DNA from: Gnetum montanum
Lineage: Eukaryota > Streptophyta > Gnetopsida > Gnetales > Gnetaceae
Direction: 5' to 3'
NCBI GenBank assembly: GCA_015680685.1
Contig: MNCI01027234.1
Location: 179,667-218,263 of the forward strand
Length of the DNA stretch: 38,597 nucleotides
Shown: piece by piece, positions 9,516 through 19,984 of the stretch
How the letters are laid out: the number at the start of each line of letters is the position of its first letter
Numbering within the stretch: the first letter of the stretch is position 1
Notes under the pieces: model-generated
The model's database searches: none
Told to the model about the DNA's origin: nothing
Seen by the model: the letters and a program-made list of their open reading frames with translations, nothing else
Translations under genes and position numbers: made by a program

Positions 9516-10393
9516 TTCCTATTCATATCAATATTTCCATGCTAACACGGGACCATTATTTGATAAGTTTAACGGCCATGGTATAGTTTTACAACTTTAG
9601 AGTCATCCTTTCTTTTGAACCAAATTGCTCGAAACTGAATAACTTGACAATACAGTGATCATTTTCAGTTGGAGTGGGTTATTGTCATAAGGCGAGTGCA
9701 TTGTAATTTTTGGAGGGTTGCGTGAAATTTTTGATGTGCGGTTCTAACGAAAGTATCCAAGCTATCCCTACATCACATAATGCAAATTCTTCAAGGAGTA
9801 AATGTAATCTGGATGCTTCGCCACCATTGTTTTCTAAAATTTCTCTTGGAATTATCCATGGTTGCCGCTGCTTACATAATGGCAATCATGATAGTTTCGA
9901 TATGTGTGGGGGCGAAGAAATCTCATTGAAGAAATAACGACCTCCATGAACCGACGGTGTCTACAATGATCACGACACTCTCAGCGGAGGAGTAGATGAT
10001 GGTGGTGAACGAGCGATGGGCTTTGCAAGTTAAACATTTAGCACCACTTCTTTCTGGGATTGCATAGTGCATTACACTCCTTTTCTTGTGATTTTGCGCC
10101 GTAGCTCTGTTGGTTTGTCTAGTGCATGCAAAGAACTTTCTCCACCTTCAACTCCTTTGCTTAGGATGTTCCAAACATGAGACTCACGAAAAGATAAGGA
10201 TTAGGCTTTAGTAAAAACAATCTTGTCAGATCTCTATTAAGGGTTACTTATGTCATTTCAGCTTCCTATGGGTAGTACAGGAGAGAAAGGCAGTTTTAAG
10301 TTTTCTTAACATTTTATATGCGTAGGGAACATTTGTATTGATTATTAAAATTGCTGATTTTATTCTAGAAAACGTTGATGCTTTTGCTCGATC
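9516..10393. other. Low-copy-looking DNA with weak frames
   Basis: Two overlapping frames are open: plus 9710-9937 (75 codons, containing CGSNESIQA and CLHNGNHDSFDMCGGEE) and minus 9685-9885. Base composition is more balanced than in the flanks. No family is recognised and no splice pattern is convincing. It may be a fragment of host gene or of an unrelated element. Confidence 0.3.
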
Positions 10394-10525
10394 ATGTCCA
10401 AATTCCAACAAAAGCAGATAGCGGAGGTAAATGATCAAGAAGCTTTGAGCGTCAAAAGCCAGAGAAAGCACTACAACAGGAGTAGAACCGAAGGATCAAG
10501 ACGGAGCCCAAGGAGGAGTTCTTGA
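10394..10525 (+). CDS. Possible 43-residue ORF with an Arg/Ser-rich end
   Basis: An ATG at 10394 opens 43 codons ending at TGA 10523-10525. The last part reads RSRTEGSRRSPRRSS, resembling the RS-rich tails of splicing factors, and the first part is Gln/Lys-rich and hydrophilic. An in-frame TGA precedes the ATG by a few codons. The same frame continues after the stop as 10541-10741 (66 codons after ATG), which contains a plausible but unrecognised stretch (FFIDSFLEHFGSLQVEKEDL). It could be one decayed exon with a premature stop, or chance. Confidence 0.2.
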   Translation: MSKFQQKQIAEVNDQEALSVKSQRKHYNRSRTEGSRRSPRRSS

Positions 10526-10741
10526 TTTGCCCAATTTCCTATGTTTAAAAACAGCGATACATGCAATCCAAAGAGGTTATCAGATCCCTGTGAACTCAAA
10601 ATCCCATCTTCTGTCGCTTTCTTTATAGATAGTTTCCTTGAACATTTTGGTTCCCTTCAAGTTGAGAAAGAGGACCTAAAATACGAGTTGTATTTGAATA
10701 AGGAATTTTTCTTTGGCTTATTAGTGGTCCAATTATTCTAA

Positions 10742-11165
10742 TTGGAGGAGGTTGATCGACTGAATGTGTAGGCTAGACAACTGGCAAAGACCTGAGGATG
10801 TATAGTGAGGTAACTGTTATGTTTTACTTGCTTTAGTTTTTATTATTCTTTTAGAGTTGTAAAACTTCACTTGTCACTTTAAACTTGGTTGTGTATGGTT
10901 TTGAATTTTAAGGAAAATGTAGTTTCATGCAAATATTTGATCATAAAGTCTTCCCTTTTAGTTTCAAAATTTTCATTATTTTATTTTAGATTTACTTTCG
11001 AGTTATTGGTTATTTTTTTGCCCAACTTCAAAATTCATTTTGTTTGCACTCTTTGTTTAAATAAATCTCCTTACTTGGTTTGGGTGACTACTAATAAATA
11101 ATTTCAATTATAGTAAATTTTTTACAGCATGTTTTTTTTCTTTTTTTTATAATCCATTATGCTTT
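10742..11165. other. AT-rich intergenic DNA
   Basis: One 70-codon frame (10889-11101) made of Phe/Leu/Ser-rich sequence typical of T-rich DNA. No feature is supported. Confidence 0.45.
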
Positions 11166-11277
11166 ATCTTTGAGTCTAGAATTTGTTTAGAAATTATTTT
11201 CTTAGTTTCATATTCATGTTCATCTTTGAGTCTAGAATTTGTTTAGAAATTATTTTCTTAGTTTCATATTCATGTTC
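11166..11277. repeat. Perfect 56-bp tandem duplication
   Basis: 11166-11221 and 11222-11277 are identical, starting ATCTTTGAGTCTAGAATTTG. With no differences in such decayed surroundings, it is a recent duplication or an assembly artefact. Confidence 0.92.
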
Positions 11278-11362
11278 AAAGGGGCCTTAAATAAATAAAT
11301 TATGCAACAATCTTTATTCATTCTCTTTACTAATATGAATCATTGCATTACCCTCACTAGCT

Positions 11363-11470
11363 AAGATTATTTGTGGGTTTTTGTATCCATATGAAAGATG
11401 CCCTAGGCAATAGTCTCTTTAAATGACTTTTCAAATGATGTTGTTGTGTGACTAAAATCTACGCATCAAT
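11363..11470 (-). repeat. Right arm of the ~100-bp inverted repeat (partner at 4907-5010)
   Basis: Contains GCCCTAGGCAATAGTCTC, the complement of the core in the left arm. It ends where the TRIM internal sequence begins. Confidence 0.7.
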
Positions 11471-11472
11471 AG

Positions 11473-11896
11473 ATCCTTGAAGTAGAAATAAAATAATCAC
11501 TAAAAAAATGATTAATGCTCAAAATAACAATGATGGAATGATCATCAAGCACCAGAAGAGTAATACAAAAATGAAGAGTGATGGAATGATCATTGTTATA
11601 AAGGAGGATTGGAACTTTCTAGAATATCATTAAGCAAAAACACAAATTCCCATAGCAAAAAAATTGTAAAGCAGTCCATGGTGATGAAAAGTGATGATTG
11701 TTCCAGAAATATTGAGGATAAACACCCACTCTTCCATGCTTGGGGCAGATAATGATGGCAACAACAATGGAAGTAATAGAGAAACTTTGAACATCAAAAA
11801 CCTACTCTGATACCATGTCAAATAAAGAACAAAAATGGGATTCCACATCCCAGGCCAAACCAAGGCCTAAGATGAGGTACTTTCATATTAACCTTT
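11473..11896 (-). mobile_element. Second TRIM locus, truncated by element E
   Basis: Minus-strand internal segment (11473-11815) homologous to the internal segments at 8295-8599 and 8960-9165, followed by 81 bp of LTR (L4, 11816-11896). The junction carries the best primer site of the family, TGGTATCAGAGTAGG (11801-11815). The LTR is cut where the LTR of element E starts. The remaining roughly 180 bp of L4 are not found elsewhere in the window. Confidence 0.72.
11801..11815 (-). promoter_or_regulatory. Primer-binding site, tRNA-iMet type
   Basis: TGGTATCAGAGTAGG on the minus strand directly after the LTR end TGACA. The first 11 bases equal the usual plant copia primer site complementary to initiator tRNA-Met. 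Confidence 0.8.
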
Positions 11897-12804
11897 GGAT
11901 GAGTCATGAATCTATTGGCCCTGATATTGAATATCCGATATCGGATACCCAATATTAGATATTCAATATCGGATACCTAATATCAGAGCTAGGAAGTGAT
12001 GTTAGATATCTGATATTGTCTCCTCCATGCTAGCCTATAAATACAACACTTGTGTGCACGGTTTGAACAATAGAGAGAAGAAATAGTTTTAGTTTTAGTT
12101 TTCAGTTAGTTTCTTCGTAGATTATTTTTCAGTCCTCTTATTTTCCTAGTGCATGCCCACAGTGTGATGTTTGTAATCGTATGATACCTTTGTTCAAGTG
12201 TGACATACTTGTTCATGTTACATGACTAGAAATAAAGATCGAGATTACTCTCATCATTGTAGTATCCACTTAGATTATTATTTCTTTTAATTGTTAATTA
12301 TTTACTATTTTCTTTTAGTTAACATTTCGATTTATTGCTATTTACTATTCTTGTCATTAAGCAGAATGTGTATGCCTTAGTCATGAGTGCTTAAGTGTAA
12401 ATACTTGGTAATTTATTAGTGTATTGTTTGACACACCTAGTGGCATATTCTTGGAAATCCCAGAAGTAGTCTCAAAAGTCCAAGGCATGTATAGATGATT
12501 AAGGGCAGATACTCATCACACGTAGGCTAGTTTAGATTTTACTCTCCATTGTTCAGTAGCTTAATTAATTCATCTCTTTGTCATCATTAGGAGTAGCATA
12601 GAATTAGACAACATCATATGCCTCACTTTGGACTAAACCATACATGACAAAGCTACCACTAGTCCAGGTGGGAAGATAGTGAATTGCAATCAGAGCATAG
12701 CGATCTAGATACCGCAACTAGTCCAATCCATGGAATTTGACTAGATCATGAGTGAACGCTTGTGATTTGTATGGTTAAGCGTAGGGGTACCTCACTGCTC
12801 ATCA
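11897..12804 (+). repeat. 5' LTR of element E (908 bp)
   Basis: Starts GGATGAG (TG end mutated) and ends GCTCATCA before the primer site. U3 carries the 14-bp GATATC array (11923-12017), TATAAATA at 12036-12043 and AATAAAGATCGAG near 12230. The end block GTAGGGGTACCTCAC..CTCATCA matches LTR A. Confidence 0.85.
11923..12017. promoter_or_regulatory. 14-bp-phased GATATC dyad array in U3 of LTR E
   Basis: Seven RATATY dyads with centres at 11925.5, 11932.5, 11939.5, 11953.5, 11960.5, 11967.5 and 11981.5, i.e. steps of exactly 7 or 14 bp; two more lie at 12007.5 and 12014.5, again 7 apart. The pattern is a 14-bp tandem repeat with half-units. It ends about 20 bp before the TATA box. Confidence 0.75.
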
Positions 12805-12805
12805 T

Positions 12806-12823
12806 TGGTGTCATTGCAGAGGA
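12806..12823 (+). promoter_or_regulatory. Primer-binding site, tRNA-Asp type (decayed)
   Basis: TGGTGTCATTGCAGAGGA follows the LTR after one base. It matches TGGCGCCGTTGCCGGGGA, the complement of the plant tRNA-Asp 3' end as I know it, at 13 of 18 positions; four of the five differences are C-to-T or G-to-A. Confidence 0.72.
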
Positions 12824-12930
12824 ATGGTCCTCGTTATCTAGATTAGTTATATTATACACAATCACTGTAAAGGTATTAATAATATATCTTTCAAAAAATA
12901 TTAACTCATACACACCATAAACCAACAACA

Positions 12931-15400
12931 ATGTCTCTCTCACATGGAAGTGACAATGCACTATATAGCGAATGCATTCATTGGAGAAATAATGAGATAT
13001 ACAATGAAGAAAATTAGAGTGACCAACATTATGTATGGATTTCCTATGTTCCTTACCACCCTGACAACACTCAAAGACTACATTCACCTAAGATAGAAAA
13101 TCTTGGAGGAGATGACATAAGCCTTGAACTAGGGGAGGCCTTAATGCCTAAGACCTCCTAAAAACCTAGAAATAATAAATCAAAGGACCTTGGAGAATAC
13201 CATAGTAGCTATGGTAAACCTTTCAATTCCTCATCTTCCTCTTCCCCTTCAACGTCTAGTTCTAACGAAGATGAATGTAGGTATGGGGATAAGGCTCCAC
13301 TAAAGGGTCAAACTAAAAATTGAAATTGAACCCATGGGAAAAGTCAAAGATGTCACCATGAACATAGAGAGCATCATCATGATCAAACAAATATAGATAG
13401 AAATTTCCCTCACAACTTGTTTGATGATGATGAACCCTTGTTGGCATGTAAGAGCATAATGCATATCATAGAGGCCATTAAGATATCTCACAGGCATCAC
13501 AAAAATAGTCATCTACCCATGATTGATATGGATAATATTCCTAAATTTGTGGGAGGCTATGATTTAGATCCACAACATCATTTACAAGCCTTCGATGGTG
13601 CCTGTGCTTTCTACAACATTGAAAATGAGTGGCAAAAGCTTAAAATATTTTCTAGAACACTAATTGATAAAGCCATAGTGTGGTATAGATCATTGAGACC
13701 GAATTTAATTTGATGATGGTCCACAATGCTAGAACTTTTCAACGAGAAATACCAAACCTATGCAAGGATGTCCAACTTGAGGAGATGATTCCAAGAGTGG
13801 AAGCAAGAACAACATGAACCCTTAGACATGGCCTTAGATAGATACTATGCTTTACTGAATAAATTCCCTAGCCATGGTTTCTCTGAAGAAAGGCAACTTT
13901 TCCACATTATAGATAGACTTCATAATGAAACAAGGGAGATCCTTGGGATGTATTCCGTGAGGCAATTATATGAGCTCCAAGCCCATCAAATTCGAGAGCT
14001 AATTGAGCATGTGGCAAAATAAGAAGAAGAGATATGCAAATGGAAGAATGTTGAGAAATATCAATGAGCCCCAACTCTTCAATAGAAGGAGGTCCATATC
14101 TATGGTATGGAGAAAGAGGTGGCTCTTGATAAGTTGATGCTACAACAAACCTTGATGATACATAAGTCTATTGATAAACTTGAATCAAAGTTTAATAGGA
14201 TGTCTAAATGGATATATGAAAATTTTACAACTATTATTGAGATGGTTGAGGAGAGGATCTTGTAAAATAAGCTAGGTAATCACAATAAAAAAAGGATACA
14301 AAACCAAGAAATAGCTAGAAACACTTTTTGGCAAATAGGAAAAATGGCTAAAGAAAGTGAGGCTATAGAGTCAACCATAGACAAAGATAATGGATGCGAC
14401 ATCTGCATATATGATCATCTGAATGGCCATTACCTAGTCTTGTTGCATCTATAGGAGTATTGGACAGGTGCCTTAAATCTAAAGTTTGTGCAAAAGCACA
14501 TGCCTAGGAGATTTCCTCTCCCACAAGGTAATTATAGATAGTTCCACAATTTATCATACCATCCTAGAGGGACCTAATCCTAGCCTTAACATTGTCATCA
14601 ACCATAGTGGCAATAACTGCAGTTGTGGGGGAGGCCACCACCAAATTAGTCATATCCTTCCTATTCACCAAAATAGTATGGATATTACGTTCAACATCCT
14701 ATTTCTTTGACTAGTTCTGTGTCCTCTACTTCAAATCGCCACTACCACTCTCCCCTGTACCATCAACCCATGACATCTCCTAAGGGATCACCACCTCGCA
14801 CCTCTTACCATCCATCCCATCCTCGATATTCTCATACTCCATCTCATTATATGCCACTACTAGCAACATAGGATGGTTTGACACCACAATATCAACAAAT
14901 GAATGACACTTGTGCTACAAATGTGCATAAACATGCCAACTCCAGTGGGTCTTAACCACAACATAGGAAACATCCCCTTTGGAGGAAATGCTATAAGTTG
15001 AAGAAAAATACTCATGGATCTACCACTTCATTTGAACCAACACAAGGCCAATCTAGTACACCACCTTTCTTTTGATAACTGACATCTTGTGATCATGCAT
15101 AAGGGCCACTGTCCATCATCACTCTAATCCCAGACCCAAATAATGAATGTAACAGTGTTAGGAGACAAACAAATCCATGCATACCATATCATGATCAAGG
15201 ATGTAATCATGGGTCAAATATCCATAATGTTAACACAACTCATACTTTGATCCACCATACATGTAACAATCAAGTGTGTACCAATGATTTTTCTACCTAG
15301 CCACCACACCACCAACAAACACCTAGTGACTAGGGCATGTATGGTTACCAATGTTTCATACATGCATGGATCCTATTTATCCACTTATTAATCCTCTTCA
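12931..15400 (+). pseudogene. gag of element E, decayed
   Basis: The frame starts at an ATG at 12931 (MSLSHGSDN), matching the gag start MSLSS of copy C, and has a premature TAG after 28 codons. Open blocks follow at 13417-13713, with the gag N-terminal signature IPKFVGGYDLDPQHHLQAF, and at 13828-14022, with the retrotransposon gag core RYYALLNKFPSHGFSEERQ. A Cys-x2-Cys..His remnant (CDICIYDHLNGH, near 14397) resembles a zinc knuckle. After 14460 the frame is full of stops and shifts, and the Pro/His/Tyr-rich C-terminal part is only traceable. The product would be the capsid/nucleocapsid precursor; it cannot be made from this copy. Confidence 0.78.
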
Positions 15401-15409
15401 TGGAAAAAT

Positions 15410-15921
15410 GTTTAGTCATGGGGGTTACCCCCAATTCTAAGCTTTAGGATTCTTAAGTGTTTTTCATCTTTTTGTTTTATAATTTGTTGTCATTTTCCTC
15501 TTTCTTGAAAAAAAATTCTTCCTATTTCTTCCAATTTTTTCTATTTGCTATTTTCATTTTCCTTCTTGTGTAATCTCTCTTGTGAATAAAATGATCATGT
15601 AGCCCATTTAGATGAGGTTTTCTCTATGTCGTCAAGTCGTAAGGGACTGATTATTTGGACATTGAGACCATGACATCCATCCACCCATTCCATTTATAAG
15701 AGGTTCTTGCTCGAGTCATAATGACATCCTTTTTCACCATGAGACTAAAAATAACTTCATAATCATTTTGTTTGGGTAGAAGAGTGTAGAACTAAGGCAG
15801 AATGTAAGGGGTATGACATCAAGGGGTTTTGTGGATTTTATTTTCCCACTTTTGTAGGTTCTATCATGTTGCTGAGGTTATAACCATATCCTTGTAGATC
15901 AAATGAAAAATGGAAGTAAGA
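15410..15921 (+). other. 3' untranslated region of element E
   Basis: Contains AGTCATGGGGG (15414-15424), a T-rich tract (TTTTTGTTTTATAA near 15470) and the ATCCATCC and ACATCAAGGGG blocks in the order seen in element A. It is interrupted by the D LTR before any PPT or LTR. Confidence 0.6.
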
Positions 15922-16690
15922 TGATGGGTGGCTAGGTACGTCTACACCCAAACATATGAATACAGGCATTCATGCATGATTTGGTCAAACTCCAAGGATT
16001 AAGTGCTTATGTGCTTACATAGAACAAGGATGGGTTATGCAATTGTTGTCTTCCCAAGCTTACTTGTAAGGCACAATTGTATGGTTAAGTAAACTTGAGG
16101 TATATGAATTTTATGCTTTTTATGTTTTATGTTCTTAGTGGTTAAAATAGGGAAATGAAATAATTTAGTAGCTAATTTGATTTAACTAATCAACTATTCT
16201 CTAACTAGTCATAACCCCAACATCCGTACCCACTTGCCAGACACATCCTGAACTAGTGTAACACTATTGGGATTACCAAACACTAATTTTTACTAGGTTA
16301 CCAAGTGTTCCATGTATGCTTGAAGTGGTTGTGCTGAGTGTGCTAATTTTTTGATGATTAACAATTCAATGGAAATAACATTGATTAACTATTGGAGGCA
16401 TCGAATAATAGTAAATAACATGAAATGCAATAATTAAGCTATTCTGAATGTTGCAAGGTTTATCATAAAGTTCATCTTTATTTCCGATCACAAGGTGTGC
16501 TCAGGTACACAATGCTTGAATAAATATCTGTTCACTTTATGAATCCTACTGTGGGCACTCAAAAATTATTCTAACTTTGGAAGGAAAAAAAACTACAAGA
16601 GTTTAGCTAAGGAACTAAAAAACTAACTCCAAACCAAGTGTCCTAGTCTCTTATTTATAGGCAATGAGATAGGCTCCGACATCACATGTC

Positions 16691-16762
16691 CAATATCGCT
16701 TTGGTACCTTCGATATTGCGTATTCGATATTGAGGGTTTGATATCAGGGATCTGATATCGGG
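16691..16762. promoter_or_regulatory. 14-bp-phased GATATC dyad array in U3 of LTR D
   Basis: Dyad centres at 16694.5, 16714.5, 16728.5, 16742.5 and 16756.5, steps 20, 14, 14, 14. The next dyad sits across the nested insertion at 30513.5. Removing the insertion and one target copy gives again a step of exactly 14. Confidence 0.75.
16758..16762. repeat. Left target-site duplication of the B/C complex (TCGGG)
   Basis: Five bases before the outer LTR; the right partner is TTAGG at 30501-30505. The two differ only in CG against TA, as expected from deamination of a methylated CpG on both strands. Confidence 0.6.
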
Positions 16763-17579
16763 TAATGAGCGGTGAGCTACCCCTACGTTCAACCATACGA
16801 ATACCCGTTTCACACACGATCCAATCAAATTCCAAGGGCTAAGTGCTTATGCATCCTTGTGGAACAAGGACATGTTAATTGATCATTATCTTCCCAAACT
16901 TACTTGTATGTCATGATTGTATGGTTAAGTAAGCTTGAGGCATATGATTTTTGTAGCTTTTATGTTTTTATGTCTTGCTGCTAATAAGGGAGGAGAGAGA
17001 GAGAGATAACTAAGTGACTAGTTTAGCTTAACTACTGATTAACTAGGCTTTACCTAATCCTAACACTAGTATTCATTCTCACTTGGTGTACACATCCTGA
17101 ACCAGTGCAACACTACTGGGATTACCAAACGCTAATTGTTACTGGGTTACCAAGTGTTACACACATGCTTGAAGTGATCGTACTATGTGTGCTAATAGCA
17201 GAAATGTAAAGTGCATAAAATAAAATAAAATAAATGTAGAAGAAAATAAAATAAAAGAAATGAGTAAGAAAAAAATTCTCAAGTGCTGCAAGGATGAATC
17301 CAAGAGCTCGTCTTTATTGCCGTACACAAGGTATGCTCAGGTACACAATGCTTGAATAAAGATCCATCCACACTTAGACCTCCTACTTGACTCTAACTTA
17401 ACTCCTAAAAGACTTCCCATGAAAGACTTCTTCCCAAGACTTCCTCCTTCCAAGACTCCTCCTCTCAAAATTGTGCACCTGGGCACTGTATTTATAGGCT
17501 TGGGAGCAACTACTCTAATAATTAGAAAAACTACCACTCTAATAATTAGAATAAACTGCTAGAGTAACCACTCTCGTCA
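16763..17579 (-). repeat. Left (3') LTR of B (817 bp)
   Basis: Ends TAATGAG (mutated TG) at left and CTCGTCA at right, next to PPT. Contains a (GA)n tract near 16992, AATAAAGACGAGC near 17315, TATTTATA near 17490 and two copies of the CTCTAATAATTAGA unit. Roughly 90 per cent identical by eye to the middle LTR. Confidence 0.85.
17510..17560. repeat. U3 minisatellite, two TCTAATTATTAGA units
   Basis: Units at 17513-17525 and 17537-17549, 24 bp apart. The other LTRs of the complex hold three and four copies. Confidence 0.8.
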
Positions 17580-17593
17580 TACCCCCACAACTG
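17580..17593 (-). promoter_or_regulatory. Polypurine tract of B
   Basis: CAGTTGTGGGGGTA on the minus strand, immediately before the LTR. Confidence 0.8.
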
Positions 17594-19510
17594 AATAAAA
17601 ACTCATCCTCGAGTTCCTTACAAAATATTGGGAAGGTATGGGATTATTGATTAAGTGACAACTAATGGTGGAATGGGATGATAGACTCAACGTGCCTAGT
17701 GAATGGATCAATAAGCATATTACAACATTAGTGTTCATGCCCATTGTGGTGAACACTCATACATAAATGACATCCAAGCCTTTATTTGGTAGCTTGTAGA
17801 GAAAGAGAGAGAAAGAAAATGAAGCATGTTTCCACCAATGCTAAGATTGTGCCTTCCATTATTTATCCATAGCCACACCACCAGACTTGCTCCTTTCGTA
17901 AATGCTCCAATTCTGGTCCATCTTAAGTGCTTCCTCCAAGCCTAGTCCATTGTTTGTATGATTGCCATTTGCACACACAACATAGTTACAAATGAGCAAG
18001 GATAGATAAACCATAATGTAGTTGATACCTTACCTCGATATGAAGCGCATTAGCTGAGTTGTGGTTATGGCAGAAATTGGTTTGGAGATTTATCACTAGT
18101 GACTACCTAAGTTGTAGGGGTTAGACGAATAGTAAAATGCAGAAAATTGAAAAATTTGTGCCAGGACCCCCATGACTAAGAGCGAACCTCCAGTAGCTAT
18201 AAGATGGAAAAATATGAGGAACACGAAAGATGGGAAGAAATATCAATGGCAACGCCAATAAAATGGATGTCATGGATGGAGATGAAATAAGAAATGATTG
18301 ATTGCAGGAAATGTTTAAGGGAAACAAGTTAACAATTGCACTAAAAAGAAATGCTAGTGGGTCCTCCCCAAAGTAGGTTCATGCCTTTCATGCCCTGAAA
18401 AACCCATAAACCAAAGAGTCTGTAGGCTCTAGGAATGTCATTTGGAAGCAAAAGTTAAAACCTTACCCACAAGAATTCACCAAAGAAAAACAATGCATCA
18501 TCCTAGAAATGGACTAATGATAAAATCGACAATAAGGTAAAAAATGGAAAGAAAGATGGAGAGGAGAGAATGGAATGGAATCCCAAGAACAAGGTTGTGT
18601 AAAAGTCCTTTGTGTATTTCATGGTTAATGTAACTGAGTAGAACTCAACCCAAATCCAAACTCAAACAAACCACATCCAATGACCTTGCATCAACACACT
18701 TGACCAATTCATCCACATGAAGTAACAAGAATGCTTCCACAAAAAGTTACCACCATTCCAAAGAGAGTGAGATGGAGAAGTAGGAAGCGAGAAAGGGCCT
18801 CAGTTAGAGGGAACCTTCAGGCATGGGTAACATGTCTTTCCAGTTCCATAACTAGTGCTTATAGTCCATATTGCTTTATTATGTTTAAGGGGTGTGATTT
18901 GAATTCTCACTCTTTCTTTTTTGTTTTTTCTTTTTGCATGAGAACCACACCATGCAAAGACTTATTTTTATTCACTCAGCTTCCTGATTTTTGAACAATG
19001 TTAGAATGGTGGAAAACCCAAGAAAAAGGATCCAAGCATCTAAGAGAATGGCCAGAAAAAATACATTGAATCCCCTTAAAGTCACACCCTTTTCATCCTT
19101 TGAGTCTTTCCTTGGTTTGAAAAATACCCAACCACCAATTCATTAATAAATTTACTTATAAAAAGGGGATTGTACAGTTCCAATCCAAAGGAGACCATAG
19201 AGTTATATGGATGAGTGGATGGCGTGGACTCATTGCCTATTTTACCAAAAGAACCATACCTTAATATCAGCATCATAATTCAAAGGTAAAAATCAAACAT
19301 TAGCAATAAATATGGTATAATTCAATCCACCATCATGAGCACTTATTGGATGAAGAATAAAAGTAATCAAGTAAACAAAGAAATAGTAAAAATATGAATG
19401 ATGGTGTAAAACAAAAATAAGAAAACTTGAAAGAATTTGTAAAACAAAAAATGCGTAAAACAAAAATGTATAAAACAAAAATAAAAAAAACAACTGAGGG
19501 CCTAAAACAA
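17594..19510 (-). other. 3' untranslated region of B
   Basis: No gene. It shares conserved blocks with A, C and D: a splice-acceptor-like block with AG changed to AA (near 17955), the internal PPT-like motif (18166-18178), the GGGCATGAACCTAC block (near 18370-18400) and the T-rich (here A-rich) minisatellite at 19384-19495. The minus-strand frame 19333-19599 opens with MGEMATYAN in its second half and runs through the minisatellite as a Phe-rich hydrophobic stretch. Confidence 0.65.
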
Positions 19511-19984
19511 TTAGCATAAGTGGCCATCTCCCCCATGACTAATTTGGAAGGAGGAGATCCGAAATAGTGAACAAGGTTGTCCATCAACAAAGGTAGCATG
19601 TGTATTGGTTATCCTAAGCTCATGGAAAGGTTTGGTTTGTTGCACGTTGACCAATAGTTTCTTGTCTGGGCTCTCAGGTTTGTATATTGTCATGGCCCTT
19701 GAAGGAAAAGTTGCATAAATAATATAAGGTCCTTCTCACAGTGTTTGAAATTTAGTACGTTGTGGTACATGTGTGGGATTCTAGTAGAGAACCTTATCTC
19801 CCAGTTGATATTTAACCTTCCTATCCTTAGGTCATGACATTATTTATTGAATGCCTTGTACAACTCATTAAATGATAGAACAACTAGTTGATTTTCATCT
19901 AGCAAGTTAAGGATTACTAACCATTCTTTTTTTGCTAGATCAAAGTCAAGGTTGAGGTCACATGCCATGGATAGTGTATGGAGG
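19511..19984 (-). pseudogene. Integrase C-terminal region and pol tail of B
   Basis: The last open part (19511-19693) contains ESPDKKLLVNVQQTKPFHEL and ends with SHGGDGHLC. Upstream, up to 19984, frames are broken but align with D 32600-32893, the region after the catalytic core that carries the GDKVLYWNP-type motif in C and D. Sequence jumps at 19984/19985 to the RT side, so the integrase catalytic core and RNase H are missing. Confidence 0.72.

Larger units (their letters stand above)
11897..15921 (+). mobile_element. Element E: pol-less Athila/Tat-like deletion derivative
   Basis: Plus-strand copy with complete 5' LTR, primer site, decayed gag and then directly the 3' untranslated region (from about 15410, including AGTCATGGGGG and the ATCCATCC and GACATCAAGGGG blocks also seen in element A near 650 and 790). 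No protease, RT, RNase H or integrase sequence lies between. The 3' end is lost where the LTR of element D starts at 15922. Either pol was deleted or this is a LARD-like non-autonomous form. Confidence 0.72.
15922..16762 (-). repeat. 3' LTR of element D, main piece (841 of ~863 bp)
   Basis: Minus-strand LTR end TGATGGGTGGCTAGGTAC at 15922, complement of GTACCTAGCCACCCATCA. It includes AATAAAGATGAAC near 16480, the TATA box (TATTTATA, 16652-16659) and a GATATC array. It is cut at 16762 by the LTR of B. Confidence 0.82.

Noticed and set aside
12746-13087. Minus-strand 113-codon frame
   Set aside because: It overlaps the LTR end, primer site and gag start of element E on the opposite strand; no motif.
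16340-16480. A separate solo LTR inside 15922-16762
   Set aside because: The whole segment aligns with the other LTRs in order from U5 to U3; one LTR suffices.
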